Source: Candidatus Desulfatifera sulfidica
Lineage (GTDB): Bacteria; Desulfobacterota; Desulfobulbia; Desulfobulbales; Desulfocapsaceae
Reading direction: 5' to 3'
NCBI GenBank assembly: GCA_014381505.1
Contig: JACNLK010000028.1
Span: forward strand, 1-64,000
Length of the DNA stretch: 64,000 bases
Positions 1 through 9,910 of the stretch are shown piece after piece (within the stretch, counting starts at the first letter, position 1; every line of letters starts with the position of its first letter). The notes under the pieces were generated by a model that did no database searches, was not told the origin of the DNA, and was given only the letters and a program-made list of their open reading frames with translations. The position numbers were made by a program, and so were the translations under genes.

Positions 1-492
1 ACTGGAAAACGCTTTTTTGTTGCGACCTGTCCACGAATTGATCAGGAGATGAATTCACGAATCCATCGTCACCTTGAAGAACGTCAGGATCGCGGTTGGC
101 AGACTCTGGAGGAAGAAACAGATCTGGCCCGTGTTGTCGGGGGCTGTGAACATGGGTCTGTTGTCCTGATTGATTGCTTGACTCTGTGGGTTAACAATCT
201 TCTCTATCAGGCTGAACAATCAAACGAATTGTTCTCCGATGAAAATTTAGACAGCCATTGTCGAACGCTGCTGCATGCAATCTCGGATTACCAAGGAGTT
301 GTGATCTGTGTCACCAATGAAGTCGGCATGGGGGTTGTTCCGGAATATCCATCAGCAAGGCTTTATCGTGATCTGGTGGGACGTTGTAATCGTTTAGTCG
401 CGGCCAGTGCCGAGGATGTGATCCTGGTCAGTTGCGGGATTCCACTTTATCTCAAAGGTGGAGCAGGGACGGATGCTCGTTCTGTGGCTTGA
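1..492 (+). CDS. cobU: Adenosylcobinamide kinase / adenosylcobinamide-phosphate guanylyltransferase, 5'-truncated by window edge
   Basis: Frame is open from base 1 (TGKRFFVATCPRIDQEM...) through the listed ORF; LIDCLTLWVNNLL and TNEVGMGVVPEYPSARLYRDLVGRCN are CobU/CobP hallmarks; followed by cobT and cobS. Confidence 0.93.
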   Translation, partial: TGKRFFVATCPRIDQEMNSRIHRHLEERQDRGWQTLEEETDLARVVGGCEHGSVVLIDCLTLWVNNLLYQAEQSNELFSDENLDSHCRTLLHAISDYQGVVICVTNEVGMGVVPEYPSARLYRDLVGRCNRLVAASAEDVILVSCGIPLYLKGGAGTDARSVA

Positions 493-582
493 TTAATTTG
501 ATGAACCTGTAACAAGAGTCGTGATGGCCTGGCGATAGAGAGCTGAACCATCTCGATTAACTGAATAAAAGAGGCCTATCTT

Positions 583-1647
583 ATGAGTATGCTCCAACGC
601 ACCTTAAAGCAGATTTACCCCCAGGACACTGATTCCCGCGACCATGCAAATGAGCGATTGGGGCAATTGGCCTTACCGCCGTGGGCCCTGGGTGATTTAA
701 TGGATCTTGCCGTGGACCTGGCTGGGATGACCCGGTCTCAGAAGCCACCGGTTGCACGTAAGGCAATTGTGACCATGGCAGGTGACCATGGTGTGGTTGC
801 GGAGGGAGTATCAAAGTTTCCTCAGGAAGTCACTGTGCAGATGGTTTCCAACTTCGTCAACGGTGGGGCCGGTATTAATGCCCTGGCGCGTCAGGCCGGG
901 GCTGAGGTTGTGGTGGTTGACATGGGGGTCAAAGCTGACCTGCGAGAGCTGGCTGATCAGGGTAAGATCATTAATAAGAAAGTAGGGCTGGGGACTGACA
1001 ACATTGCCACTGGTCCAGCCATGAGTCGTGCCATGGCACAACGTGCGGTGGAATCTGGTATTGATGTGGCCAATCTACTTGCTGAGCGGATCGATATCTT
1101 TGGAACAGGTGACATGGGAATTGGAAACACCACCCCATCTACAGCTATTGCAGCGGTGCTCACCGGTAAAAATGTAACTGAAGTTGCCGGACGTGGTACG
1201 GGGCTCAATGATGAGCAACTGGCACACAAAATCGACATTGTAACTCAGGCCATTGCTGTGAATAAGCCGGATGCAAGAGATGGTATCGACATTCTGGCCA
1301 AGATTGGCGGGTTTGAGATCGGCGGTATAGCTGGATTAATTCTTGGGGCTGCGGCCAATAAAAAGCCCGTTGTGGTCGATGGTTTTATCTCCACGGCAGG
1401 CGCTCTGATTGCCTATGCAATCGAGCCATTTGTGCGTGATTATATTATCTGTGCTCATCGTTCCATGGAGCCGGGCCACCAACATATGATTGATAAACTG
1501 GGTGCTCGACCACTCCTTGATCTGAATATGCGCCTGGGAGAAGGGACCGGTGCTGCCCTGGCCATGAATCTCGTGGATGCGTCCGTGGCCATTCTCACAG
1601 AAGTGGCCACATTTCAAGAGGCGTCAGTCGCCCAATCTGATAACTAG
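583..1647 (+). CDS. cobT: Nicotinate-nucleotide--dimethylbenzimidazole phosphoribosyltransferase
   Basis: MAGDHGVVAEGVSKFPQEVT, GTGDMGIGNTTPSTAI, CAHRSMEPGHQ motifs; cob cluster context. Confidence 0.96.
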   Translation: MSMLQRTLKQIYPQDTDSRDHANERLGQLALPPWALGDLMDLAVDLAGMTRSQKPPVARKAIVTMAGDHGVVAEGVSKFPQEVTVQMVSNFVNGGAGINALARQAGAEVVVVDMGVKADLRELADQGKIINKKVGLGTDNIATGPAMSRAMAQRAVESGIDVANLLAERIDIFGTGDMGIGNTTPSTAIAAVLTGKNVTEVAGRGTGLNDEQLAHKIDIVTQAIAVNKPDARDGIDILAKIGGFEIGGIAGLILGAAANKKPVVVDGFISTAGALIAYAIEPFVRDYIICAHRSMEPGHQHMIDKLGARPLLDLNMRLGEGTGAALAMNLVDASVAILTEVATFQEASVAQSDN

Positions 1648-2450
1648 TGAATTTAAAAGAGAGTACAGTCAATGGCTCCGGCCTGATGACCTTGTTCTGT
1701 CATCCGGTTGCTACCTTTCTTGCGGCCCTGCGCTTTTTGACCATCCTGCCTGTCCGTTGGGGATGTCACCATGATGGGCGTTATTTTGCAGCCTCTATTT
1801 TCTGGTTCCCGGCTGTGGGGTTATTCATCGGTCTGGCGGCGGCCCTGGTTTGCAGTGGCCTTCTCATGGTGCTCCCGGACCCTGTTGCTCTGTTACTGGC
1901 TCTGCTCGTTCCGATTGTTCTGTCCGGGGCCCTGCACCTTGACGGTCTGGCCGATAGCGCGGATGGGCTCCTCAGTTCCAGGCCTCGTGAGCAGATCCTG
2001 CTCATTATGCGCGATAGTCGAATTGGATCCATGGGGGTTGTTGTCTTGTTTGCGGTTCTGCTTGTCCGATTTACGGCAATAATTAATCTTCCGGAATCAC
2101 TCGTATTACCAGCACTGATCCTTATGCCCTTGGCTGGCCGCACTGCTATTCTTTTCAATATGGCTCTTTTTCCTTATGCGCGTGCCGGTGAAGGTCTGGG
2201 TCGTCTCTTTTATTCACCTGAGAGTCGTTTGGCTGCCGGATGGAGTTGTCTTTTGCTTCTGGCTGCGGTTTCTTCTCTGGCGCCGAGATTTATTTTTCTG
2301 GTGCTGAGTGGTGTCGCAGTTGTCGTTTTGTTGTTTGGTCTCTGGTGTCGGAGAAAAATAGGCGGTACCACTGGTGACACGCTGGGGGCGGTCAGTGAAT
2401 TGACTGAAACCATAGTGGTTCTGATCATGACTACACTAATAATTGTGTAA
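1647..2450 (+). CDS. cobS: Adenosylcobinamide-GDP ribazoletransferase (cobalamin synthase)
   Basis: FLTILPVR, GALHLDGLADSADGL...REQILLIMRDSRIGSMGVV, polytopic membrane protein; starts at the cobT stop. Confidence 0.94.
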   Translation: MNLKESTVNGSGLMTLFCHPVATFLAALRFLTILPVRWGCHHDGRYFAASIFWFPAVGLFIGLAAALVCSGLLMVLPDPVALLLALLVPIVLSGALHLDGLADSADGLLSSRPREQILLIMRDSRIGSMGVVVLFAVLLVRFTAIINLPESLVLPALILMPLAGRTAILFNMALFPYARAGEGLGRLFYSPESRLAAGWSCLLLLAAVSSLAPRFIFLVLSGVAVVVLLFGLWCRRKIGGTTGDTLGAVSELTETIVVLIMTTLIIV

Positions 2451-2767
2451 CTTCAGTAGTGCCCTCCATCTGCTTTGTCACCGGCCTGCTCATGGACTAA
2501 TCAATACACTTTACAGATCTCTTTTGCGTAGCTGACCCACTGCTGAAATCACATAAGGGTTTAATTTTTCTTTATTGTTCTGCTGCGTTCAATAACATTT
2601 TGGGAGCACCCGTTTCTTGCTGGATTGTTTGTGACTGACTTCCATATTGTTTCGCAGAGTCCCTGTGTTAATGAATTAGCCCATGGGGTTTATTCGCCAT
2701 ATCTGCTTGACTTCCGCATTGCTCATGTATATTTTAGTATTTAATGAACAATGTAATAGGGGGTTAT

Positions 2768-3265
2768 ATGCGCACAATCCTACAGCTGCCATTTATGCTT
2801 GTCTTTTTTCTTTTACTTTCAGCTTCCCTGTCTGCGGCATCTACGCAGGACGCGAGTCAACCTCCAGTTTTATTTATTGAATCTCTTGATGATCTTCCCC
2901 TTGAAGAATTACCACTTCTGCAAGAGGAGCTGCTCACGACTTTAAACCCTGAAGAAAAGCGCTGGTACAAGACATTTCACGAAGGTGCCTTGTTTTTTAG
3001 TGGCTGGAACGATATCACTCGGCGAGTTGTTGCCTTGTTTTCTGAGGCAGAGCGGGAGCTTAAACTGGCTGAAATGCAGCTGTTGGGGATAAAAATTGGC
3101 TATGAGTGGTGTAAGGCCAACAGTGAACGTCGAATTGATAACGGAACACTGCGAGAGTGGGGTAAGGAATTGCGCAGGGCTGTTCAAGGGGATGTTACCC
3201 GACTGACTGAGATTCTGGTCAAGATCGAACTTGAGATGAATCAGATTATTAATTCGAGCTCGTAG
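2768..3265 (+). CDS. Hypothetical exported protein
   Basis: ATG preceded by AGGGGG; N-terminal signal-peptide-like MRTILQLPFMLVFFLLLSASLSAAS; no family recognised. Confidence 0.7.
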   Translation: MRTILQLPFMLVFFLLLSASLSAASTQDASQPPVLFIESLDDLPLEELPLLQEELLTTLNPEEKRWYKTFHEGALFFSGWNDITRRVVALFSEAERELKLAEMQLLGIKIGYEWCKANSERRIDNGTLREWGKELRRAVQGDVTRLTEILVKIELEMNQIINSSS

Positions 3266-3277
3266 CGTGTCTTTGAT

Positions 3278-4669
3278 CTACCTCTGCCCCTGATTTTTCC
3301 AAGGACCCTTCTGGTCAATTTTCACAGTGCTGGTATCAATGACCTCGCATTCAATAATTCCCTGATTCAGCAGAATTTCCAGTTGATCCTGCGGTTTTAC
3401 CTGAGTGCTCCGACTGATAATTTCTTCTTTTGCGCGACCTTTTTTCTTCCTGCGAGCGATGGAATACCCTCGTCCAAGAATCGATAACGGACTGACCGCA
3501 TCCAGGAGGCTTGCCTGGTGGGCCAGAGCTGCCGTCTTTTGTTCTAGAATTCGTTCAAGCTGGGTATTGAATCTTGCTGTGATTGACTTCATTCGTTCTT
3601 GATGCATTGTGACTCGTCTGCTCGGGAGCTGGTGTTGCAGTCGCTGTTCGGTGTGCACCAGAGTTTGATGTTCATGGTTCAGTTTGTGACGAATTCCACG
3701 AATTAATCGATCCGTCAGGTGATCCGTTTCAAGTGTGTGACGGGTAAAACGTGTCTCAAGTTTGCCCAACAGCTTCTTGTTCTGTCTCAGGTCTTGCTCG
3801 CTTCTGATTAATTGTTCTGTGATACGGCTGGCCAGGCGTCTGCGTCTGTCCTGAATGATCAGCTTTAATTGCCTAACATCGGGGATGAGCCGCTCGGCGG
3901 CACCGGTGGGTGTAGGGGTGCGCAGGTCGGCACAGAAATCAGCAATTGTAAAGTCGATTTCATGGCCCACTGCAGAAACCACAGGGATCTGGGAGTGATA
4001 AATACTCCATGCCATTATTTCTTCATTAAAAGCCCAAAGATCTTCCAGTGATCCTCCGCCCCGGCAAAGTACGATGATATCACAGTGCCGAAGGCGGCCA
4101 AGGTGGTCGATGGCCGAACTGATCTCTTCGGCTGCGTCTGGACCTTGAACTCGTACCGGATAGATATCAATGTCAATTGTTGATTGACGTTTATGCCAGA
4201 TGCTGAGAAAATCATGCACCGCCGCTCCGGTGGCAGAGGTGATCAGGGTAATGCGTTTGGGGAGGGCAGGGATTTGTTTTTTGTGATCGGCTGCAAATAA
4301 ACCTTCGGCTTCAAGTCGTTTTTTCAGGGCCTCGAATCGCAGTTGCAGCAAGCCTGATCCGTGAAAATCGATCGTGTCGACAATCAATTGATAGTTTCCT
4401 CGAGGTTCATAAACTGAAATTCGCCCATGGCAGATGACCTGCTGACCGTCGCGGAGATCTTCAAGAAGGAAACGCTGTTGATTTTTAAATAAAACAGAAG
4501 TCAGCTGCGCGCGGTCATCTTTCAGGGTGAAATAACTATGCCCGGAGTAGGGGCGACGAAGGTTTGATATTTCCCCACTGACCTGGACGAAGCGAAATTC
4601 ATCCTCAAGCAGGTTTTTTATATCACTGGTCAGTTGACTGACTGTGAGTGTTTGTTTGAGCATACTCAT
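3278..4669 (-). CDS. xseA: Exodeoxyribonuclease VII large subunit
   Basis: OB-fold N-terminus (VSGEISNLRRPYSGHSYFTLKDD), ITLITSATGAAVHDFL, CRGGGSLEDLWAFNEE, SAVGHEIDFTIADFCADLRTPTPTGAAE. Confidence 0.97.
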   Translation of the reverse strand: MSMLKQTLTVSQLTSDIKNLLEDEFRFVQVSGEISNLRRPYSGHSYFTLKDDRAQLTSVLFKNQQRFLLEDLRDGQQVICHGRISVYEPRGNYQLIVDTIDFHGSGLLQLRFEALKKRLEAEGLFAADHKKQIPALPKRITLITSATGAAVHDFLSIWHKRQSTIDIDIYPVRVQGPDAAEEISSAIDHLGRLRHCDIIVLCRGGGSLEDLWAFNEEIMAWSIYHSQIPVVSAVGHEIDFTIADFCADLRTPTPTGAAERLIPDVRQLKLIIQDRRRRLASRITEQLIRSEQDLRQNKKLLGKLETRFTRHTLETDHLTDRLIRGIRHKLNHEHQTLVHTEQRLQHQLPSRRVTMHQERMKSITARFNTQLERILEQKTAALAHQASLLDAVSPLSILGRGYSIARRKKKGRAKEEIISRSTQVKPQDQLEILLNQGIIECEVIDTSTVKIDQKGPWKNQGQR

Positions 4670-4954
4670 TGATGTGTGAATGTTTCTCGCTGTTGTATTG
4701 CTGAGTTTTACCGGACTGGTGAATAGTAAAATTTGTTTCTCGGGTTGGTTTGCGAATGGACATGGTGTAAGGGATCGAGTAAAATCGCCATAAACTCGAG
4801 CATTGTATTTCTTGAGGATAAATTGTTTATTTCAAAAGGTAAAGAGGAACCATTGGAAAATTAGTTGGTTCAGGTGTGGTGGTTTGAGTAAAACGATGCG
4901 GCATGATTTGCGTGAATGTTTTACTGATTTTTTATACTCTCATTATCTGTGGGG

Positions 4955-5089
4955 TTCTTTGGGTAAATAAGATTTTTATTGCAGAAGCAAGGCGTGCTTT
5001 AAATTTTACCGTAGGATGTAGCCGATATTCAGAGGTAAAAGTATTGAGCGCAACGCAGATCCTGGATGAAAAGACAATTTTTCAAGGGA
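4955..5089 (+). repeat. Dispersed palindromic repeat, copy A (decayed inverted-repeat element)
   Basis: Collinear with the reverse complement of 22424-22559 over ~135 bp, including ...GATATTC.GAGG.TAAAA...GAAAAGACAATTTTTCAAGG... Confidence 0.75.
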
Positions 5090-5142
5090 GCCTGTGAGCT
5101 ATTTTTTGTGGGACCTGGATATGAAAATTATGGAGGATATGT

Positions 5143-5841
5143 ATGGCGGAGCAAAGCGCGTTTGATCGAAAACAGGTGGAGGGGGCCGAGATCTATGTTC
5201 AGCCCGAGGGTCTGCTTGACCACCTAAACCTTCCTCCTAGATTTGTCAAATATGTTCGCAGGAACATGAAAGTCTTGCAGATCACAGCAATTGTCCTTGC
5301 TGTGATTGTGGTCTCCGGCTCTCTTTATGATTCGTATCGCACGCAGAAAATTGAAAAAGGTGCGGCAGCGCTGGCAGCAGCCATATTACTTGATGGTGAC
5401 GAGCGTCAGGCTGCGTTACAGGCTGTGGGAAGTGAGTTTTCCGGGACGCCGTCTTCTCACTGGGCTCGCATTGAGTTGGGACATGAAGCCATGCGGACAG
5501 GTGAGTTTCAAACAGCGATCACTCTCTACGGTGCAGTAAGGCAGGATGTTAATAGCCGGAATCCGCTCTTTCCCCTGTTGACTTATGGTCTTGCCCAGGC
5601 CCATGAGCATGCAAGCGAGAGTGAGTCTGCCATTGCTGAGTACAAAGCACTTCAGGAGACAGCCGGCTATGAAGGAATTGGTTATCTGGGTGTTGCCGGG
5701 ATACACGAGGCGCTTGGTGAATCTGATTTGTCTTTGTCTGTGTATGAAGAGTATTTGTCCATACTGATGGGCAAGGTTGGTAGTGATTCAGCGGTACAGC
5801 AGGTTGAAGAAAAAATTGCCCGGCTTAAAGCGATAAAGTGA
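5143..5841 (+). CDS. Tetratricopeptide-like membrane-anchored protein (YfgM-like architecture)
   Basis: Single TM segment (VLQITAIVLAVIVVSGSLY) followed by TPR-type helical repeats. Confidence 0.65.
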   Translation: MAEQSAFDRKQVEGAEIYVQPEGLLDHLNLPPRFVKYVRRNMKVLQITAIVLAVIVVSGSLYDSYRTQKIEKGAAALAAAILLDGDERQAALQAVGSEFSGTPSSHWARIELGHEAMRTGEFQTAITLYGAVRQDVNSRNPLFPLLTYGLAQAHEHASESESAIAEYKALQETAGYEGIGYLGVAGIHEALGESDLSLSVYEEYLSILMGKVGSDSAVQQVEEKIARLKAIK

Positions 5842-6698
5842 AGTTGATTCAAACCCCCGAAGAGATGTTGGAGCAGGTCAAGGCCTGGAGGAAGGAAGGC
5901 TTGACCATTGGTCTGGTTCCTACCATGGGCTGCTTTCATGAGGGGCATCTATCTCTTATGCGTTATGCACGTGAACGGGCCGATCGTGTGATCGTCACCC
6001 TCTTTGTCAATCCTATTCAGTTTGGACCTGGGGAAGATCTGGCTGCATATCCGCGAGATTTGGCGCGTGATCAGGAGCTTGCGGCTGGAGAGGGCATGGA
6101 TGTTCTTTATGCCCCGGATGCCGCCTCCATGTATCCCCATGGTTTTCAGACGACGATCCGGGTGGGTGCGTTGAGTCGTGGTTTGTGCGGGGCGAGCAGA
6201 CCTGGCCATTTTGACGGTGTGTGTACCGTGGTTATGAAACTCTTCCAGCAGACTCGACCGCATTTCAGTGTCTTTGGTGAAAAGGATTTTCAACAGTTGG
6301 CAGTGATTCGGCGCATGGTCATTGATCTTGATCTGGATATAGATATTATTGGTCACCCGATTGTCCGTGAACCAGATGGACTGGCCATGAGCTCACGTAA
6401 TATTTATCTTGAAGGTGAAGAGCGTCAGCAGGCCCTTTGTCTGTCTCGGGCCGCCGCGTTAGCAAGAGAGCTTGTTGCCTCTGCAGACCACCCTTTGCCG
6501 GTCAAGGATTTGGTCGCAGAACTTGAATCCAGTCTGTCTCGGGAACCAGCCTGTACTGTTGATTATGTGGCTGTTGTGGATGAGGAGACGTTCCTTCCAC
6601 CCGATTATGCATCACCTTCCTCGCGCCTGATCATGGCGGTGAAAATTAACAGACGCGTGAGACTGATTGATAATGCAAGCCTTTATCATACCACATGA
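5838..6698 (+). CDS. panC: Pantoate--beta-alanine ligase
   Basis: GLVPTMGCFHEGHLSLMRYAR, VSLFVNPIQFGPGEDLAAYPR-type motif, GEKDFQQLAVIRRMV, VREPDGLAMSSRN. Confidence 0.97.
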   Translation: MKLIQTPEEMLEQVKAWRKEGLTIGLVPTMGCFHEGHLSLMRYARERADRVIVTLFVNPIQFGPGEDLAAYPRDLARDQELAAGEGMDVLYAPDAASMYPHGFQTTIRVGALSRGLCGASRPGHFDGVCTVVMKLFQQTRPHFSVFGEKDFQQLAVIRRMVIDLDLDIDIIGHPIVREPDGLAMSSRNIYLEGEERQQALCLSRAAALARELVASADHPLPVKDLVAELESSLSREPACTVDYVAVVDEETFLPPDYASPSSRLIMAVKINRRVRLIDNASLYHTT

Positions 6699-6872
6699 AA
6701 TTACACCACAGGACATCCCTGTGTCCGTCAGAGTCGCGTATGCGCCTGATGAATGAAGTAGATTTGATTAAATGAATTGATAACGCCCCTGATAAGGCAA
6801 AAGAGTCTGGTCGCAACTGTGTTGTTACTGGCTGATAAAATGAATTGATTCGCGCACGAGGACGCAAATAAT

Positions 6873-7235
6873 ATGTTACGGCAAATGTTGAAGGCAAAGT
6901 TGCACCGGGCCACAATAACTGAAGCAGACCTGAATTATGAGGGCAGTCTTACCATCGATCGGGATTTGCTCGAGGCCCTTGATATAACACCTTTTGAGCG
7001 GGTCAAGGTCTATAATATCAATAACGGTGAGCGCTTCGATACATATGCCATTGAGGGTGAGCCCGGCACTGGTGTTATTGGTCTCAACGGTGCTGCTGCA
7101 CGCAAGGGAATGGTTGGCGATTTAATCATTATCGTCACTTTTGGCTGGTACTCTGCAGAGGATCTAAAAGATTATCGACCGGCCATTGCTCTACTTGGTG
7201 AAGATAACACAATCAAGCAGATGATTGATAAGTAA
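6873..7235 (+). CDS. panD: Aspartate 1-decarboxylase (pyruvoyl enzyme)
   Basis: MLKAKLHRATITEADLNYEGSLTID with the G-S processing site; GLNGAAARKGMVGDLIII. Confidence 0.97.
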   Translation: MLRQMLKAKLHRATITEADLNYEGSLTIDRDLLEALDITPFERVKVYNINNGERFDTYAIEGEPGTGVIGLNGAAARKGMVGDLIIIVTFGWYSAEDLKDYRPAIALLGEDNTIKQMIDK

Positions 7236-7368
7236 TGGGTCGCCTGAAGGCTCATGTGACATGAGCAGAAACGAGGCTGCTTCTTCAAAGTACCCGAGAG
7301 TTTATTCAACATGACAGCGCTGTTTCAGTGCCACAGTACCTGAGTGTGCATTTGTTGCGGAGCTGTCT

Positions 7369-9894
7369 ATGGTGTTGGTTTTTATATTGAACAACCGTGG
7401 CCGAAATAAGCTGACAGAAGAGACTTTACAGGGGATCGTTGAACGGGTCACTTTTCACAGCGAAGTGACTGGCTGGTCGGTGTTGCGGGTCAACTCCTTT
7501 CGTGATCATGATTCAGTCACTGTTACGGTCCATCAGATGCGGGTCTTTGCCGGTGCGACCATTAAATTTTTTGGTCATTGGACCAACCATCCAAAGTTTG
7601 GACGTCAATTTAAAGCTCTGCGGGCCGAGGAGCAAAAGCCGGCCACCAGTGCCGGGCTCGAAAAATATCTAGGTTCGGGCCTGATTAAGGGCGTTGGTCC
7701 CAAGACTGCCCAGAAGATAGTGAAGCATTTCGGCGGTCGTACCCTTGAGATATTTGAGTCTCATATTGATGATCTTCTTCAGGTGCCCGGCATCGCTAAA
7801 AAAAAGCTGGCCGGAATTAAAAGCGCCTGGCTGGATCATTGCGCAGTGCGCGATGTGATGATCTTTCTCCAGGGGCATGGTATTTCGACCCTCTTTGCTG
7901 TTCGGATTTATAAGAAGTATGGTGATCAGTCCATCGCTCTGGTTCAGGAAAACCCCTATCGCCTGGCACGCGATTTTTATGGTATTGGTTTTATCTCAGC
8001 CGACAGGGTGGCCCTTGCCCTGGGCGTGCGTGCGGATTCAGGCTTGCGTGGCATGGCAGCGATTGCTCATGTTCTGTCAGCTTCCCGTGATCAGGGACAT
8101 TGCTTCCTGACCCGTGATCAGATTGCAAACCAGGTAAGTGTATTGCTTGATCTTGATCCAGGTGCGCGTCTGGATGATTATCTTCATGAATTGGAAGGTA
8201 ATCAGGAGATTAAAGTTCGCTCTCTTGCCATTGATGGAGACCTGCCCAGAGCCTGTTATTACAACCGAACCCTTTTTTTTGAAGAACAACAGTGCGCCGA
8301 TTATCTGGCCGCACTTTGCTGTCCCAAAGAAGTCGAGCAGGATATAATCTACAATTGGCTTCTGAACTACGGTCAGCGTCAAAATTTACAGCTCAGTCCT
8401 GATCAGGTGGCAGCAGTTGCAGGTATTGCTTCTTGTGGATGCTCGATTTTGACTGGTGGTCCCGGCTGCGGCAAGACCACCACGACAAAGACTCTGGTTG
8501 CCTTTGTTTTATCACTGGGGGAACGTGTTCTTCTGGCAGCTCCCACAGGTCGTGCCGCTCAGCGGATGAGTGAGGTTATCGGGCTTGAGGCCAAGACCAT
8601 TCATCGACTACTCGAGTATCAGAATGGTCGTTTCAAACATAACCGTGAAACGCCTCTGGCTGTGGATTGTTTGATCGTTGACGAGTGTTCAATGCTTGAT
8701 ATCAGTCTGGCTGCTGCCTTGTTGAGCGCCATACCGGCCGGCGCACGTTTGATTTTGATTGGGGACGCTGACCAGTTACCTTCTGTGGGTGCGGGGAATG
8801 TCTTGGCCGATCTGATGGCATCTTACCGTGTTCCTGTGTTTACACTGAACACAGTCTTTCGTCAGGCAGGTGAGTCATTGATTGTACGTTACGCACATGC
8901 CATTAACCGTGGCGAGGTGCCGCAGATTTCATCACCATTCAAAGAACCACTCTTGTGGAAACAACAGGCTGATTGTCTGTTTCTGGATTCAAGTGAGGCC
9001 ACCCAGCAGCAACTGCGGGATATTGCACAAGCTCGGGAGTTTTTGCGACTGAGTCAGGAAGAGATTGAACAGGTCTACGGCCAGGATCAGTTATATGATG
9101 AACAGCCGATGATGAGTGAAGCCAGGTTGAATGAAATGCCTGCGGAACCGAATTGCTCTGTTTACACAGGACAGGTCGACCTTGATTTGCTGCAGACCGC
9201 AGAGAATCGAGCCGGAGAATTAAGAGCAGTGCTCAAAAAGATTCATCCTTGGTCGTCTCTCCATTATGGCCTCACGGCCCGTGATGTGATTCTTCGTCTG
9301 TGCAGTGAGTGGATTCCTAAATATTTTGGAAAAACATGTGAAATTCAGGTCCTGAGTCCCATGACCCGGGCAAGTCTTGGCACTGTTTCTTTGAACCAGG
9401 ACCTGCAGCGGGTGTTGAACAGCCAGGGGGTGAGCCAGGGACAGCTTGTTTTGGGGGATCGTGAATTTCGAGTGGGTGATCGGGTTATCCATCGCCGTAA
9501 TAATTATGATCTCGGTGTTTTTAACGGTGATATTGGTGAGATTACCGCGATTAATAACCTTGATCTGAGTTGTCAGGTGAGATATCCCACAGACAATCGA
9601 GTTGTGGAATATCAACGTGAAGATATCAGTGAACTGGATCTGGCCTATGCCATTACGATTCACAAATCACAGGGCAGTGAGTTTGATTGCGTCATTATTC
9701 CCGTGGTCAGTCAGCATTTCAAGATGCTCTATCGTAATTTACTGTACACAGGTCTGACTCGCGCCAGGAAATTGGCCATTTTGGTGGGTACTCGTCAGGC
9801 ATTCGGTATGGCAATCAGGAATCAAGATACGTCGCGTCGTCAAACCGCTTTGGCCAGCTTGCTCCGTGAGCGTTGTCCTGAATTGAGCTCTTAG
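7369..9894 (+). CDS. recD2: RecD2-family ATP-dependent 5'-3' DNA helicase
   Basis: N-terminal RecD2 region with HhH (GVGPKTAQKIVKHFG), Walker A GGPGCGKTTTTKTL, DECSMLD, GDADQLPSVGAGNVLADL, C-terminal AITIHKSQGSEFD...LLYTGLTRARKLAILVG. Confidence 0.93.
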   Translation: MVLVFILNNRGRNKLTEETLQGIVERVTFHSEVTGWSVLRVNSFRDHDSVTVTVHQMRVFAGATIKFFGHWTNHPKFGRQFKALRAEEQKPATSAGLEKYLGSGLIKGVGPKTAQKIVKHFGGRTLEIFESHIDDLLQVPGIAKKKLAGIKSAWLDHCAVRDVMIFLQGHGISTLFAVRIYKKYGDQSIALVQENPYRLARDFYGIGFISADRVALALGVRADSGLRGMAAIAHVLSASRDQGHCFLTRDQIANQVSVLLDLDPGARLDDYLHELEGNQEIKVRSLAIDGDLPRACYYNRTLFFEEQQCADYLAALCCPKEVEQDIIYNWLLNYGQRQNLQLSPDQVAAVAGIASCGCSILTGGPGCGKTTTTKTLVAFVLSLGERVLLAAPTGRAAQRMSEVIGLEAKTIHRLLEYQNGRFKHNRETPLAVDCLIVDECSMLDISLAAALLSAIPAGARLILIGDADQLPSVGAGNVLADLMASYRVPVFTLNTVFRQAGESLIVRYAHAINRGEVPQISSPFKEPLLWKQQADCLFLDSSEATQQQLRDIAQAREFLRLSQEEIEQVYGQDQLYDEQPMMSEARLNEMPAEPNCSVYTGQVDLDLLQTAENRAGELRAVLKKIHPWSSLHYGLTARDVILRLCSEWIPKYFGKTCEIQVLSPMTRASLGTVSLNQDLQRVLNSQGVSQGQLVLGDREFRVGDRVIHRRNNYDLGVFNGDIGEITAINNLDLSCQVRYPTDNRVVEYQREDISELDLAYAITIHKSQGSEFDCVIIPVVSQHFKMLYRNLLYTGLTRARKLAILVGTRQAFGMAIRNQDTSRRQTALASLLRERCPELSS

Positions 9895-9910
9895 AGAGAA
9901 GGAGAATAAA

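Noticed and set aside
4903-5097. 64-aa ORF sharing peptide similarity with the ORF at 22368-22586
   Set aside because: The similarity comes from a non-coding palindromic DNA repeat shared by both loci, not from a protein family.
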